In this document: positions 32,179 through 40,451 of the stretch, piece by piece
How positions within the stretch are numbered: the first letter of the stretch is position 1
Layout: every line of letters begins with the position of its first letter
Notes under the pieces: generated by a model
Seen by the model: the letters and a program-made list of their open reading frames with translations, nothing else
Told to the model about the DNA's origin: nothing
Databases searched by the model: none
Translations under genes and position numbers: made by a program
Source of the DNA: Acidobacteriota bacterium
GTDB lineage: Bacteria > Acidobacteriota > Thermoanaerobaculia > Thermoanaerobaculales > Sulfomarinibacteraceae
Assembly: GCA_015493585.1 (NCBI GenBank)
Contig: WGCW01000007.1
Span: 1 to 40,560, forward strand
DNA length: 40,560 nt
Reading direction: 5' to 3'

Positions 32179-32840
32179 GTGTCTTCTCCTTGCCGGGCGG
32201 CCTGACGAAGCTCACGAATCGCCCGGCGCCGGTCATGCGCTCCGAAGATCGCGCTTCCAGCCACCAGCGTCGTTGCGCCAGCGGCCACAAGCGAGGGAAC
32301 TCTCCCAGAGGTTACACCGCCATCGACCGTAATGTCCAAGTTGGGGTCGTGCGTAGCCGCCCGCAGCCGCTCGATCCGGGAGAGACTTTCCTCGATGAAT
32401 GCTTGCCCCCCGAACCCTGGATTGACCGACATGACGAGAATGAAGTCGGCCCACGGAACGGCTTCGAGGGCAAAGACGAGGGGCGTGGCCGGGTTGATTG
32501 CAACGCCCGGGGACATCCCATTCGAGCGAATGGCATCGAGCGTCCGGTGCAGGTGCGGGCAGGCTTCGGCGTGAACGGCGGTTCGGGCGACCCCTGCTGC
32601 GGCCAAAGCGGGAATCAACGCATCGGGGTTGTTCACCATCAGGTGGGCATCGAGCGGAATGGAGCATTCAGGGGCGAGGGAGGCAACCAGAGGAGGGCCA
32701 AAGGTCAGGTTGGGCACGAAACATCCATCCATGATGTCGAGATGCAGGAGATCCGCACCGGCTGCCTCAACCTCCCTGACTTCACTGGCGAGATGGGAAA
32801 AATCGGCCGACAACAACGACGGGGCGATCCGGATGCTCAC
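32175..32840 (-). CDS. rpe: ribulose-phosphate 3-epimerase
   Basis: A TIM-barrel epimerase of the pentose phosphate pathway, 221 residues from GTG 32840. Motifs are IAPSLLSADF, HLDIMDGCFVPNLTFGP, DAHLMV, MSVNPGFGGQAF and DGGVTSG, all with metal or phosphate-binding residues. I chose GTG 32840 because it forms a GTGA overlap with the PASTA gene stop, the same arrangement as the preceding junction; ATG 32852, four codons earlier, is the alternative. An ATGA overlap joins it to bamD. Confidence 0.95.
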   Translation of the reverse strand: MSIRIAPSLLSADFSHLASEVREVEAAGADLLHLDIMDGCFVPNLTFGPPLVASLAPECSIPLDAHLMVNNPDALIPALAAAGVARTAVHAEACPHLHRTLDAIRSNGMSPGVAINPATPLVFALEAVPWADFILVMSVNPGFGGQAFIEESLSRIERLRAATHDPNLDITVDGGVTSGRVPSLVAAGATTLVAGSAIFGAHDRRRAIRELRQAARQGEDT

Positions 32841-33586
32841 TGCACGACCCATACCGTGATGATATCCGATGTTGACAGTGGGCTGCCAGCCGGAGGGTAC
32901 TGACGGACGACCTCTCCGGAGGGAATGCCGGGGTATGGAACCTGGTGAACCTGGCCAAGGCGGAAGCGGTGCCGGCTGAAGAATGCCCGGACCCGGCCCA
33001 GAGGCTCAGCGATCAGATTGGGCATGATCCACAGCCTGTGGTACGGGGTCTGGTTGTACAAGAGATCGATCGGTGCCGACGGTGGGACAGCCGTCCCCGC
33101 CGGGGGATCCGTTGCGAGAACGCTGTTTCCTTCGGCGCCCCCGTCGATTTGGACCCTTCGACCGGGCTTCAGCCCAACCTGTTCAAGGATGCCAGCGGCG
33201 CCCTGAAGTGATTCCCCCGCTACATCAGGAACGATGACCCTCTCTCCGCCAAGGCTGAGGTGCACCGTGACGACAGCTCCGCTCTTGACATGAAAGCCGG
33301 CGCGCGGCTCCTGTTGGGCGATCGCACCGGCGGGAATTTTGGCGTCGAAGACCCCCGGTTGAGCGAGGCGCATGGCGAGGCTCCGGTCGTGGAGCAGATG
33401 CTCAGCCTGGTCGATACTCCGGCCGCGCAGGTCGGGAACGGTTTGAGTGCCCTCATGGACGGTATGGACGAGCGCCATCCAGAAGACGATGCCGGCAGTC
33501 AGGCAAAACACGCCGACGAGGGAAAGCGTCTCGATTCGCCGGCGCCACGTGCCAGGACGTGGGTTCTTTGTCTGGCCACCCGTCAC
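32837..33586 (-). CDS. stand-alone PASTA-domain membrane protein
   Basis: A 249-residue protein with a cytoplasmic N terminus, one TM helix (~20-42) and three PASTA domains outside: VPDLRGRSIDQAEHLL, VPDVAGESLQGAAGIL and a third from MPNLIAEPLGRVRAFF to the C terminus. PASTA domains bind peptidoglycan fragments. No kinase or penicillin-binding domain is fused, unlike PknB or PBP2x. The start is a GTG forming GTGA with the rseP stop. Position between rseP and rpe suggests a cell-wall sensing or anchoring role; that is inference. Confidence 0.92.
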   Translation of the reverse strand: MTGGQTKNPRPGTWRRRIETLSLVGVFCLTAGIVFWMALVHTVHEGTQTVPDLRGRSIDQAEHLLHDRSLAMRLAQPGVFDAKIPAGAIAQQEPRAGFHVKSGAVVTVHLSLGGERVIVPDVAGESLQGAAGILEQVGLKPGRRVQIDGGAEGNSVLATDPPAGTAVPPSAPIDLLYNQTPYHRLWIMPNLIAEPLGRVRAFFSRHRFRLGQVHQVPYPGIPSGEVVRQYPPAGSPLSTSDIITVWVVQ

Positions 33587-34923
33587 GGGGTTCCTCCACC
33601 GTGCAACATCCGGTAGATGCTCTCCGGAAGGATCTTCAGGATGTCGTTGTAGAGGACGACGACCATCAGGAGCATCAACAGGACAAATCCGACCTCCATG
33701 ATCCGTTCCTTGACCTTGATCGAGAAGTCCCGCCGGAGAGCCGCCTCGATGGCGATGATCGTCAGGTGGCCGCCGTCAAGAAGCGGAATCGGGAGCAGGT
33801 TAAAGATACCCAACTGGAGCGAGATGAGGCCCATCAGCCAGATCAGGGAGCGGATACCCTTGCGGGCAGCCTGGCCGGAGATTCTTGCAATGTCCAACGG
33901 GCCAGAAACCTGACTGAGCGACGCCTTGCGGCTCAAAAGCCGCCCGATCACCCGGAACGTCTCGATCGTCATCCGGACATTCTCCCGGATGCTGGCATGA
34001 AACGCCCGGATCGGGCCGAGCTTCTCCAGACGGGTGGGGAAGATGACGGGAATTCCGATCTTTCCCTCCCCCCCAACGTTGCGCGGTGTCACGTGAAGCG
34101 TCAGCGTCGATCCCCCGCGCGCGACCGTCAGTGTCAGCGTCTTTCCGGGATGGGGCGAGATCAGACGGATCAGGTCGTAGAACTGCTTCACGGGCTGACC
34201 ATCGACGGCAAGGATCTTGTCCCCTTTCTTCAGGCCGCACCGTTCGGCCGGCGAGCCGGGCTGGAGCCCCTGGACGAGCGGCGCCATCGGAGGAAGGATG
34301 CCGGAGTACCCGAAACCATACCGTGTGATTCGCTTTGGTGTCATGGGGATGGCGAGCTCACGCCCGTTCCGGAGCACGTGGAGCGTGACCTGATGCCCGC
34401 CGGACGTGAGGATCATGTTTTCGAGGTCTTCCCAGGTTGGGATGCGCGTCGAGTCGACCGCGACGATCCGGTCACCCGGGCGGATGCCCACCTTTGCGGC
34501 GGGGGACGACGGCTCGACCCATCCGACGACGGCGGGCTGGGACTGGTAGGCGGGAACCTGGACGCCGAGCACGAACGCAACGCCGAGAAAGACGATCGCG
34601 GCCAGAATGTTCATCACCGGCCCGGCCAACAGAATGATCGTGCGTTTCCAGCGCGGTAGCAGCTCGGGCTCCACATCGGTCGCGCCAGCGAGATCGGACT
34701 CATCGGGGCCGAGGCCGACGACACGGACGTATCCACCGAGCGGAAGCAGGCTGATCCGGTAGTCGGTGCCACCACGCTTGAAGCCCCAGAGCCGTTTGCC
34801 GATACCAACCGAAAAGACATCGACCGGGGCGTGGACCAAACGTGCTGCCAGGAAGTGACCACCCTCGTGAAGGATGACGAGCACGCCGAGAACGAAGACA
34901 AAGGCGAGTAAGCTAATCAACAT
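33583..34923 (-). CDS. rseP: RIP zinc metalloprotease RseP (site-2 protease)
   Basis: A 446-residue intramembrane protease that cleaves anti-sigma factors and signal peptides. The zinc motif is H19EGGH23 in TM1, and the third ligand is in NLLPIPLLDGGH. Two PDZ domains lie between (AAKVGIRPGDRIVAVD and AERCGLKKGDKILAVD). ATG 34923 starts 15 bp after the end of dxr. The uppS-cdsA-dxr-rseP order is widespread. A likely target anti-sigma factor is not in the window. Confidence 0.96.
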   Translation of the reverse strand: MLISLLAFVFVLGVLVILHEGGHFLAARLVHAPVDVFSVGIGKRLWGFKRGGTDYRISLLPLGGYVRVVGLGPDESDLAGATDVEPELLPRWKRTIILLAGPVMNILAAIVFLGVAFVLGVQVPAYQSQPAVVGWVEPSSPAAKVGIRPGDRIVAVDSTRIPTWEDLENMILTSGGHQVTLHVLRNGRELAIPMTPKRITRYGFGYSGILPPMAPLVQGLQPGSPAERCGLKKGDKILAVDGQPVKQFYDLIRLISPHPGKTLTLTVARGGSTLTLHVTPRNVGGEGKIGIPVIFPTRLEKLGPIRAFHASIRENVRMTIETFRVIGRLLSRKASLSQVSGPLDIARISGQAARKGIRSLIWLMGLISLQLGIFNLLPIPLLDGGHLTIIAIEAALRRDFSIKVKERIMEVGFVLLMLLMVVVLYNDILKILPESIYRMLHGGGTP

Positions 34924-34938
34924 CGTGTATGCGTAACC

Positions 34939-36105
34939 TCATGAAAGAGCTTCGTATTTCGCAAACAGATCCGAGGCAGCTGCCCGTGCTGCCTGGTCCG
35001 CCGCGAGAGCCTGCTCGACGCTTTCGAGCGGCCGGTTCTTTGGGATCCAGCGATCGATGACCTGCGCTGTGATCTCGGTGATCGCTGGGAAGGAGATACG
35101 CCGGCCGAGGAAGGCCGCAACGGCTGCCTCGTTCGCTCCATTGAGAACCGCCGGGATTTCTCCCCCCTCGTCGAGCGCCGTCCGCGCGAGATCCAACGCC
35201 GGGAACCGCGCGGGATCGGGCTCCTCGAACGACAAATCAGCAGCGGAGGCGAGATCGAGCGGTGTGAACGGCGTTGGCAGGCGGTCCGGGTACGCCAGGG
35301 CGTACAGAATCGGAAACCGCATGTCATTGATCGAGAGCTGGGCGATCAACGTCCCGTCGATATACTCGACGAAAGAGTGAACGAGACTTTGCGGATGAAT
35401 CAAGACCGAGATCCGTTCCGGCGGCATCCCAAACAGGTGGTGCGCCTCGATGACCTCCAGCGCCTTGTTCATCATCGTCGCCGAGTCGATCGTAATCTTT
35501 GGGCCCATCTTCCACGTTGGGTGGGCCAGCGCATCCTCGACCGTTGCGCTGCGGATCCGCTCCGGGCTCCACGTCCTGAACGGACCACCGGAGGCGGTCA
35601 GGATCAGCCGTTTGACACCGGATGGCGGCCCGACGCGCAGCGCCTGATGGATGGCGTTGTGCTCACTGTCCACCGGCAGGAGCTGGACGCCGTGTTCCCG
35701 GGCGGCTGCAATCACCAGATCGCCCGCGACGACGAGGGTCTCCTTGTTGGCGAGCGCGATGTCTTTCCCCGCCCGGATCGCTTCGAGCGTGGGGATGAGC
35801 CCCGCCGAGCCGACCACGGCGCCGACGACGACATCCACCGATGGATGACAGGCGGCCTCGATCAGGCCTTGGATTCCGTGGACCCACCGGACGCCGGGGA
35901 ACTCATTCGCCAGAGCCCGTGCATCTTCGGCCTCGGCGACCGATACAAGCGCTGGGTGAAATTTGCGCACCTGCTCGCGGAGGATGTCGAGGTTGTGACC
36001 GGCGGCGAGCGCGACCGCTTCGAACCGGTCTGGGAAGGACTCCACGACGGAAAGCGTAGATGTGCCGATCGAGCCGGTCGATCCCAGGATGGCGAGACGT
36101 TTCAT
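34939..36105 (-). CDS. dxr: 1-deoxy-D-xylulose 5-phosphate reductoisomerase
   Basis: A 388-residue NADPH enzyme, second step of the MEP isoprenoid pathway. Motifs: LGSTGSIGTSTLSVV (NADPH), ANKETLVVAGDLV, PVDSEHNAIHQAL (metal and substrate), LTASGGPFRTW, and HPTWKMGPKITIDSATMMNKA. It shows that this organism makes isoprenoids by the MEP route. ATG overlaps the cdsA stop as ATGA. Confidence 0.97.
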   Translation of the reverse strand: MKRLAILGSTGSIGTSTLSVVESFPDRFEAVALAAGHNLDILREQVRKFHPALVSVAEAEDARALANEFPGVRWVHGIQGLIEAACHPSVDVVVGAVVGSAGLIPTLEAIRAGKDIALANKETLVVAGDLVIAAAREHGVQLLPVDSEHNAIHQALRVGPPSGVKRLILTASGGPFRTWSPERIRSATVEDALAHPTWKMGPKITIDSATMMNKALEVIEAHHLFGMPPERISVLIHPQSLVHSFVEYIDGTLIAQLSINDMRFPILYALAYPDRLPTPFTPLDLASAADLSFEEPDPARFPALDLARTALDEGGEIPAVLNGANEAAVAAFLGRRISFPAITEITAQVIDRWIPKNRPLESVEQALAADQAARAAASDLFAKYEALS

Positions 36106-36914
36106 CGGATGATCCCGGTGGCCATCAGGTAGGCCAGGACGAGAGGTGCTGAGTAGAAGAGCGAGTCGGTGCGGTCAAGGAATCCACCATGTCCCGGGAG
36201 GAGGGCAGAGGAATCTTTGACCCCCGTGTCCCGTTTGAGCGCCGATTCGATCAGATCGCCGACCGGGGCGGCGATGGCCAAAATGGCGGCGATGGCCATC
36301 GTGTGGATCCATGCGAGGTCAAGGCCAAAGGCAAGCTTGGCGAGCGCCGCGGCGGCGAATGAGGTGACGATGCCTCCGGTGAGCCCTTCCCACGTCTTGT
36401 TCGGGCTGATCCGCGGTGACATCTTGTGACGTCCGAACGTCTTCCCAAGGTAGTAGGCGCCGGAATCTCCGGCCCAGATGGTGGCCAGGAAAAGAAGGAT
36501 CAACCGCTTGCCCCAGGGGTTTGGAGGCCACTGGCGCAACCAGCCGAGACAGGCGGCGGTCAGCCCGATGTACGCCACCATAAAGAGGGCAATGGCGGCA
36601 CCGGCCAGGGCACCGTCGGGGCGGGCCGGTGCGAGCAGTTGGAGCGTTGGCAGGATGAGGATCGTTGCCGCCAGAGCGAGAGAAAGGCGAGCCGGGCCGC
36701 CGGTCCATGCCGCTGCCAGCGTGGCAGCGAGCAGGAGGAGCGGCATCATCCGGCCGCAGGCGACGCCGTGGTCGCGGGCCATCGTCAGCAGCTCATCTCC
36801 CGCGAGGAGCGCCGCGGCACCGACGATGAGCAGCAGGCCCCACGGCGGCAGCCAGATGATGACGGCGAGCAGGAGCGGGATGGCGACCAGCGCGACAGAT
36901 TCACGAGCCGGCAC
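36102..36914 (-). CDS. cdsA: phosphatidate cytidylyltransferase
   Basis: A 270-residue multi-TM enzyme making CDP-diacylglycerol for phospholipids. The family signature is VGDLIESALKRDTGVKDSSALLPGHGGFLDRTDSL, near the C terminus; about seven TM helices are present. The start is GTG 36914 with GGAG 6 nt upstream, lying 14 bp inside the end of uppS. Confidence 0.95.
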   Translation of the reverse strand: MPARESVALVAIPLLLAVIIWLPPWGLLLIVGAAALLAGDELLTMARDHGVACGRMMPLLLLAATLAAAWTGGPARLSLALAATILILPTLQLLAPARPDGALAGAAIALFMVAYIGLTAACLGWLRQWPPNPWGKRLILLFLATIWAGDSGAYYLGKTFGRHKMSPRISPNKTWEGLTGGIVTSFAAAALAKLAFGLDLAWIHTMAIAAILAIAAPVGDLIESALKRDTGVKDSSALLPGHGGFLDRTDSLFYSAPLVLAYLMATGIIR

Positions 36915-37722
36915 TGAGATCTCCAGGTGCGGTAAACAGGCTTTGGTACTCGTCGGAGAGCCCGCCGAAGCGGCGCTCCCGCCGCTGATAATCGAGCAGG
37001 GCGTTGAGGAACTCGACCTTCGAAAAGTCTGGCCAGAGTACCGGTGTGAAGTAGATCTCGGAGTAGGCGAGTTGCCAGAGGAGAAAGTTGGAGATTCGTT
37101 GCTCTCCAGACGTCCGGATCAGGAGATCGGGATCTGGTACTTCGGCCGTGAAGAGGTGGTGTGAGATCCACGCCTCGTCAATGGCATCGGGCTCGAGCTC
37201 ACCCGTCCGTGCAGCGTGAGCGGCACGGCGCACAGCAGCGGTGATTTCCTGGCGCCCCGAGTAGTTGAGTGCGATCTGAATGACGGACCCCGTACAGTGG
37301 GCGGTTGCCTCGACAGTCCGTTCGAGCTCCTCCCGGACGGATGGGTCGAGCTGCTCGATGCGGCCGATCGGAACGAACCGGAGGTCGTTGTCGAGCATTG
37401 TCTCAAGCTCTGACCGGAGGTACTGTTTGAGCAGTCCCATCAGCGTCACGACCTCGTTCCGGGGGCGCTTCCAGTTTTCGGTGGAAAAGGCGTACAGCGT
37501 GACAACCTCGATTTCAAGAGCCACGATCATTTCGACGGTCTGCCGGACAGCGTTGATGCCGGCCCGGTGACCCTCGAACCGGGGGAGATGCCGGGCATTC
37601 GCCCAGCGGCCGTTGCCATCCATAATGATGGCCACGTGTCGCGGCAAACGGTTCGGATCGAGCCGCTCTAAGAGCGCACGCTCGGGAGAACCGGGATCGG
37701 CAATTTCGTCCAGGTGACGCAT
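36901..37722 (-). CDS. uppS: isoprenyl transferase (undecaprenyl diphosphate synthase)
   Basis: A 273-residue cis-prenyltransferase making the C55 carrier for peptidoglycan and other envelope polymers. Motifs: HVAIIMDGNGRWA, LPRFEGHRAG, LYAFSTENWKRP, ALNYSGRQEI and DLLIRTSGEQRISNFLLWQL. The N terminus has about 25 extra residues. It is the first gene of the eight-gene operon, behind an extended -10 promoter (TGGTAGACT). The carrier is also the presumed acceptor for the two GT2 enzymes in the window. Confidence 0.97.
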   Translation of the reverse strand: MRHLDEIADPGSPERALLERLDPNRLPRHVAIIMDGNGRWANARHLPRFEGHRAGINAVRQTVEMIVALEIEVVTLYAFSTENWKRPRNEVVTLMGLLKQYLRSELETMLDNDLRFVPIGRIEQLDPSVREELERTVEATAHCTGSVIQIALNYSGRQEITAAVRRAAHAARTGELEPDAIDEAWISHHLFTAEVPDPDLLIRTSGEQRISNFLLWQLAYSEIYFTPVLWPDFSKVEFLNALLDYQRRERRFGGLSDEYQSLFTAPGDLSAGS

Positions 37723-37743
37723 CCAAATACCCCAGGGATGAGG

Positions 37744-37752
37744 AGTCTACCA
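37744..37752 (-). promoter_or_regulatory. extended -10 promoter of the uppS operon
   Basis: Minus-strand TGGTAGACT (hexamer 37749-37744). Predicted start about 15 nt before the uppS ATG. Confidence 0.45.
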
Positions 37753-37894
37753 TAGCGCCGAGGTGCCCGGAGCGGATGGGACCACTCGCCGGTTTCGTTG
37801 GTGTCTGTACTCTGGCTGAAGGAGAAGCTGTGATCTCGTGGTTGCCGCCGGGGCGTGGATATGGTGGAATCTGGGGTCTGGGAGGAGGTCTGGC

Positions 37895-39007
37895 ATGGAC
37901 ATTGGGCTGGTCAAGGACCGGCGGCCTTTTGAGCACAGGATCGGGCTGACACCCGATGCGGTGAAGGTCCTGACAACGTCGAAGCACCGCGTGTACGTCG
38001 AGACGGGGGCCGGTGCTGGTGCGGGGTTCGCGGACGAGAGCTATGAGGAGGCCGGGGCGACGATCGTATTTTCCGAGGACGAGGTGCTGCTGCGTTCCGA
38101 ATTGATCGTCCGCATCTCTCCTCCTGCGCCACAGGAATATCAGAAGTTCCATGAGGGCCAGGTTGTGCTCTCGTCGTGGCATCTCGCCGTGGCGCCTCCG
38201 GAGCATTTTCGGAGTCTGTTGGACCGCGAGGTCACGACGGTCGGGTATGAGATCATCGAGGATGACGAGGGGAACGCCCCGGTGCTCCAGGCGATGAGCG
38301 AGATCGCCGGACGGATCGCCGTCATTGTCGGATCTGGACTCCTGCTCAACGAATTTGGCGGAAAGGGGATGCTGATCGGAGGCGCTCCGGGCATTCCGCC
38401 TGCATCACTCGTGATTTTGGGTGCCGGAACGCTCGGGTGTTGCGCAGCGCTGTGTGCCCGGGGCATGGGGGCTCACGTTGTTGCTCTGGATCGCAGTATC
38501 GCCGCGCTGCGGCGGCTTCAGGCCAAGGTGGGAGCGGACGTACCAACTATGCTCGCGACGAAGAGCAACATCGAGAAGGCGCTTGCGTTCGCCGATATCT
38601 TCCTCTGTGCGGTCGCCGTGCACGGCGAGCGAACGCCGATCCTCGTGACACGCGATATGCTCAAACTGATGAAACCCCGTTCCCTGATCATGGACCTCTC
38701 GATCGATCAGGGGGGCTGCTGCGAGACCTCGCGTCCAACTGATTTCTCCAATCCAACGTACGAGGTCGACGGGGTGTTGCACTTCTGCGTTCCCAACCTG
38801 CCGTCGGAGGCGTCCCGTGCCTCGACGCGCGCGTTGACGAACGCCATCCTGCCGTTCATCGAGCAGATCGCCGAGCAGGGATTCGACGAGGCGGTACGCC
38901 AGAACGCCTCCTTGAGGAGAGGCACGTACACCCATCGTGGCCGGTGCGTCCGGGAGAGCTTGGCGCAATCCTTTGGGGTCGAGTACACACCGGTTGGTGA
39001 GAGGTGA
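37895..39007 (+). CDS. alanine dehydrogenase-like protein (AlaDh/PNT family)
   Basis: A 370-residue NAD-dependent dehydrogenase of the AlaDh/PNT family. It keeps R15 (EHRIGLTP), H96 (SSWHLAVAP) and the IDQGGC aspartate region used by alanine dehydrogenases, plus the Rossmann motif LGAGTLGCCAA. However, the usual KVKEP segment reads R73-I-S75-P-P. By gap-free alignment with remembered Mycobacterium tuberculosis Ald, the substrate-binding K75 is Ser. The true substrate may therefore not be alanine. GGGAGGAGG precedes ATG 37895; the upstream frame to 37838 is discarded. The CoA-transferase gene starts 8 nt after the stop, so both act in one pathway. Confidence 0.88.
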   Translation: MDIGLVKDRRPFEHRIGLTPDAVKVLTTSKHRVYVETGAGAGAGFADESYEEAGATIVFSEDEVLLRSELIVRISPPAPQEYQKFHEGQVVLSSWHLAVAPPEHFRSLLDREVTTVGYEIIEDDEGNAPVLQAMSEIAGRIAVIVGSGLLLNEFGGKGMLIGGAPGIPPASLVILGAGTLGCCAALCARGMGAHVVALDRSIAALRRLQAKVGADVPTMLATKSNIEKALAFADIFLCAVAVHGERTPILVTRDMLKLMKPRSLIMDLSIDQGGCCETSRPTDFSNPTYEVDGVLHFCVPNLPSEASRASTRALTNAILPFIEQIAEQGFDEAVRQNASLRRGTYTHRGRCVRESLAQSFGVEYTPVGER

Positions 39008-39015
39008 GGGCGGGT

Positions 39016-40317
39016 ATGCAGCAGTGGATGACAATCTATCGTGAGCGGGTGACGACGGCCGAGGAGGCCGTCAAGGACATCCGTTCCGGCGACCGTGTGT
39101 GGATCCACCCCGGATGCAATACGCCGCTGCCGCTGATCGAAGCGATGGTTGCGCGGGCCCCGGAGCTCGAGGACGTCGAAGTCGACCATATTTTGACGCT
39201 TGGTCCGGCGCCGTACGCCGAGCCTGGGATGGAACAGCATTTTCATCACCGTGCACTCTTCACCGGAGGGAACGTCAGGCAGGCCGTCAACGAGGGGCGT
39301 GCGGATTTCGTCCCGATTCATCTGCACGAGGTTCCCGGCCTTGTCATTTCCGGACGGCTGCCGATCGACGTTGCGCTGATCCACATTTCCCCTCCGGACG
39401 AACACGGCTTTTGTTCCTTTGGAGTCGGGGTTGATGCGACGAAAGCGGCTGTTGAGAAGGCCCGCGTTGTCATTGCGTTGGTCAACCAGCGGATGCCGCG
39501 CACACTGGGGGACAGCTTCGTCCACGTGTCCCGCCTGACGCACGTCGTCGAGGCGGACATGCCCGTCATGGAGCTGCCGATGGCGACCGAAATCTCGGAT
39601 GTCTCGCGGTCGATCGGCGAGAAAATCGCCTCGCTGATCCCCGATGGCGCAACGCTCCAAATGGGCATTGGCGAGATTCCCGATGCCGTCCTGTTGTTTC
39701 TCAAGAACAAGAAGGATCTCGGCGTGCATACCGAGATGTTCTCCGACGGGCTGGTTGAGCTCTTCGAGATGGGCGTGGTGACGAACGACAAAAAGACGCT
39801 GCACCGTGGCAAGATCGTCGCGTCATTCGTCATCGGAACCCGCCGGTCGTTCGACTTTGTCGACAACAACCCGTTCATGGAGTTCCACCCCAACGATTAC
39901 GTCAACGATCCGTTCATCATCGCGCAGAATGAGAAGATGGTGGCCATCAATTCGGCGCTGTCGGTCGATATCACCGGGCAGGTGTGTGCGGATTCGATCG
40001 GGACGAAGATTTACTCGGGGTTTGGTGGCCAGCTGGATTTCATCCGGGGGGCTGCACATTCGAAGGGCGGGATTCCGATCATTGCCCTGCCATCAACGGC
40101 GAAGGGTGGCACAATCTCACGAATTACCGATATGCTTCTTCCGGGTTCGGGTGTCGTGACGACGCGCGCCGACGTTCACTACATCGTAACTGAGTACGGT
40201 ATCGCGGATCTTTACGGAAGGAGCCTCCGGGAGCGTGCCCGAGCCCTGATCGACATCGCCCATCCCGATTTTCGCCTCCAGCTCGAGGAGGCAGCCCGAA
40301 AACGTCACCTCTTGTAA
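39016..40317 (+). CDS. acetyl-CoA hydrolase / 4-hydroxybutyrate CoA-transferase family protein
   Basis: A 433-residue class I CoA-transferase. The catalytic glutamate is E240 in HTEMFSDG, and the CoA-binding loop is GFGGQLDFIRGA. It moves CoA between a short carboxylic acid and acetyl-CoA; family members use 4-hydroxybutyrate, butyrate or succinate, and the acid here is unknown. ATG 39016 has AGGTGA 8 nt upstream; a GTG at 39004 overlapping the previous stop is a possible alternative. With the dehydrogenase-like gene it suggests conversion of an amino or oxo acid to its CoA ester (inference). Confidence 0.92.
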   Translation: MQQWMTIYRERVTTAEEAVKDIRSGDRVWIHPGCNTPLPLIEAMVARAPELEDVEVDHILTLGPAPYAEPGMEQHFHHRALFTGGNVRQAVNEGRADFVPIHLHEVPGLVISGRLPIDVALIHISPPDEHGFCSFGVGVDATKAAVEKARVVIALVNQRMPRTLGDSFVHVSRLTHVVEADMPVMELPMATEISDVSRSIGEKIASLIPDGATLQMGIGEIPDAVLLFLKNKKDLGVHTEMFSDGLVELFEMGVVTNDKKTLHRGKIVASFVIGTRRSFDFVDNNPFMEFHPNDYVNDPFIIAQNEKMVAINSALSVDITGQVCADSIGTKIYSGFGGQLDFIRGAAHSKGGIPIIALPSTAKGGTISRITDMLLPGSGVVTTRADVHYIVTEYGIADLYGRSLRERARALIDIAHPDFRLQLEEAARKRHLL

Positions 40318-40371
40318 CGTCATAGTCTCCTGAGATTGGTGGTGTGCGACAGCCTATCAAAAATAGAGAAG

Positions 40372-40395
40372 AATAGGGGACACTGTTGATTACTT
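40372..40395 (+). repeat. REP-like repeat upstream of the RAYT gene
   Basis: AATAGGGGACACTGTTGATT followed by ACTT. Same family as the copies at 16504-17180, and only 57 bp before the transposase-like start codon. Confidence 0.7.
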
Positions 40396-40451
40396 GACGC
40401 CGCTCACTCCCCCCGCTACCCTGTTTCTCAGTTCACGCAGGGGAGTTGCAT

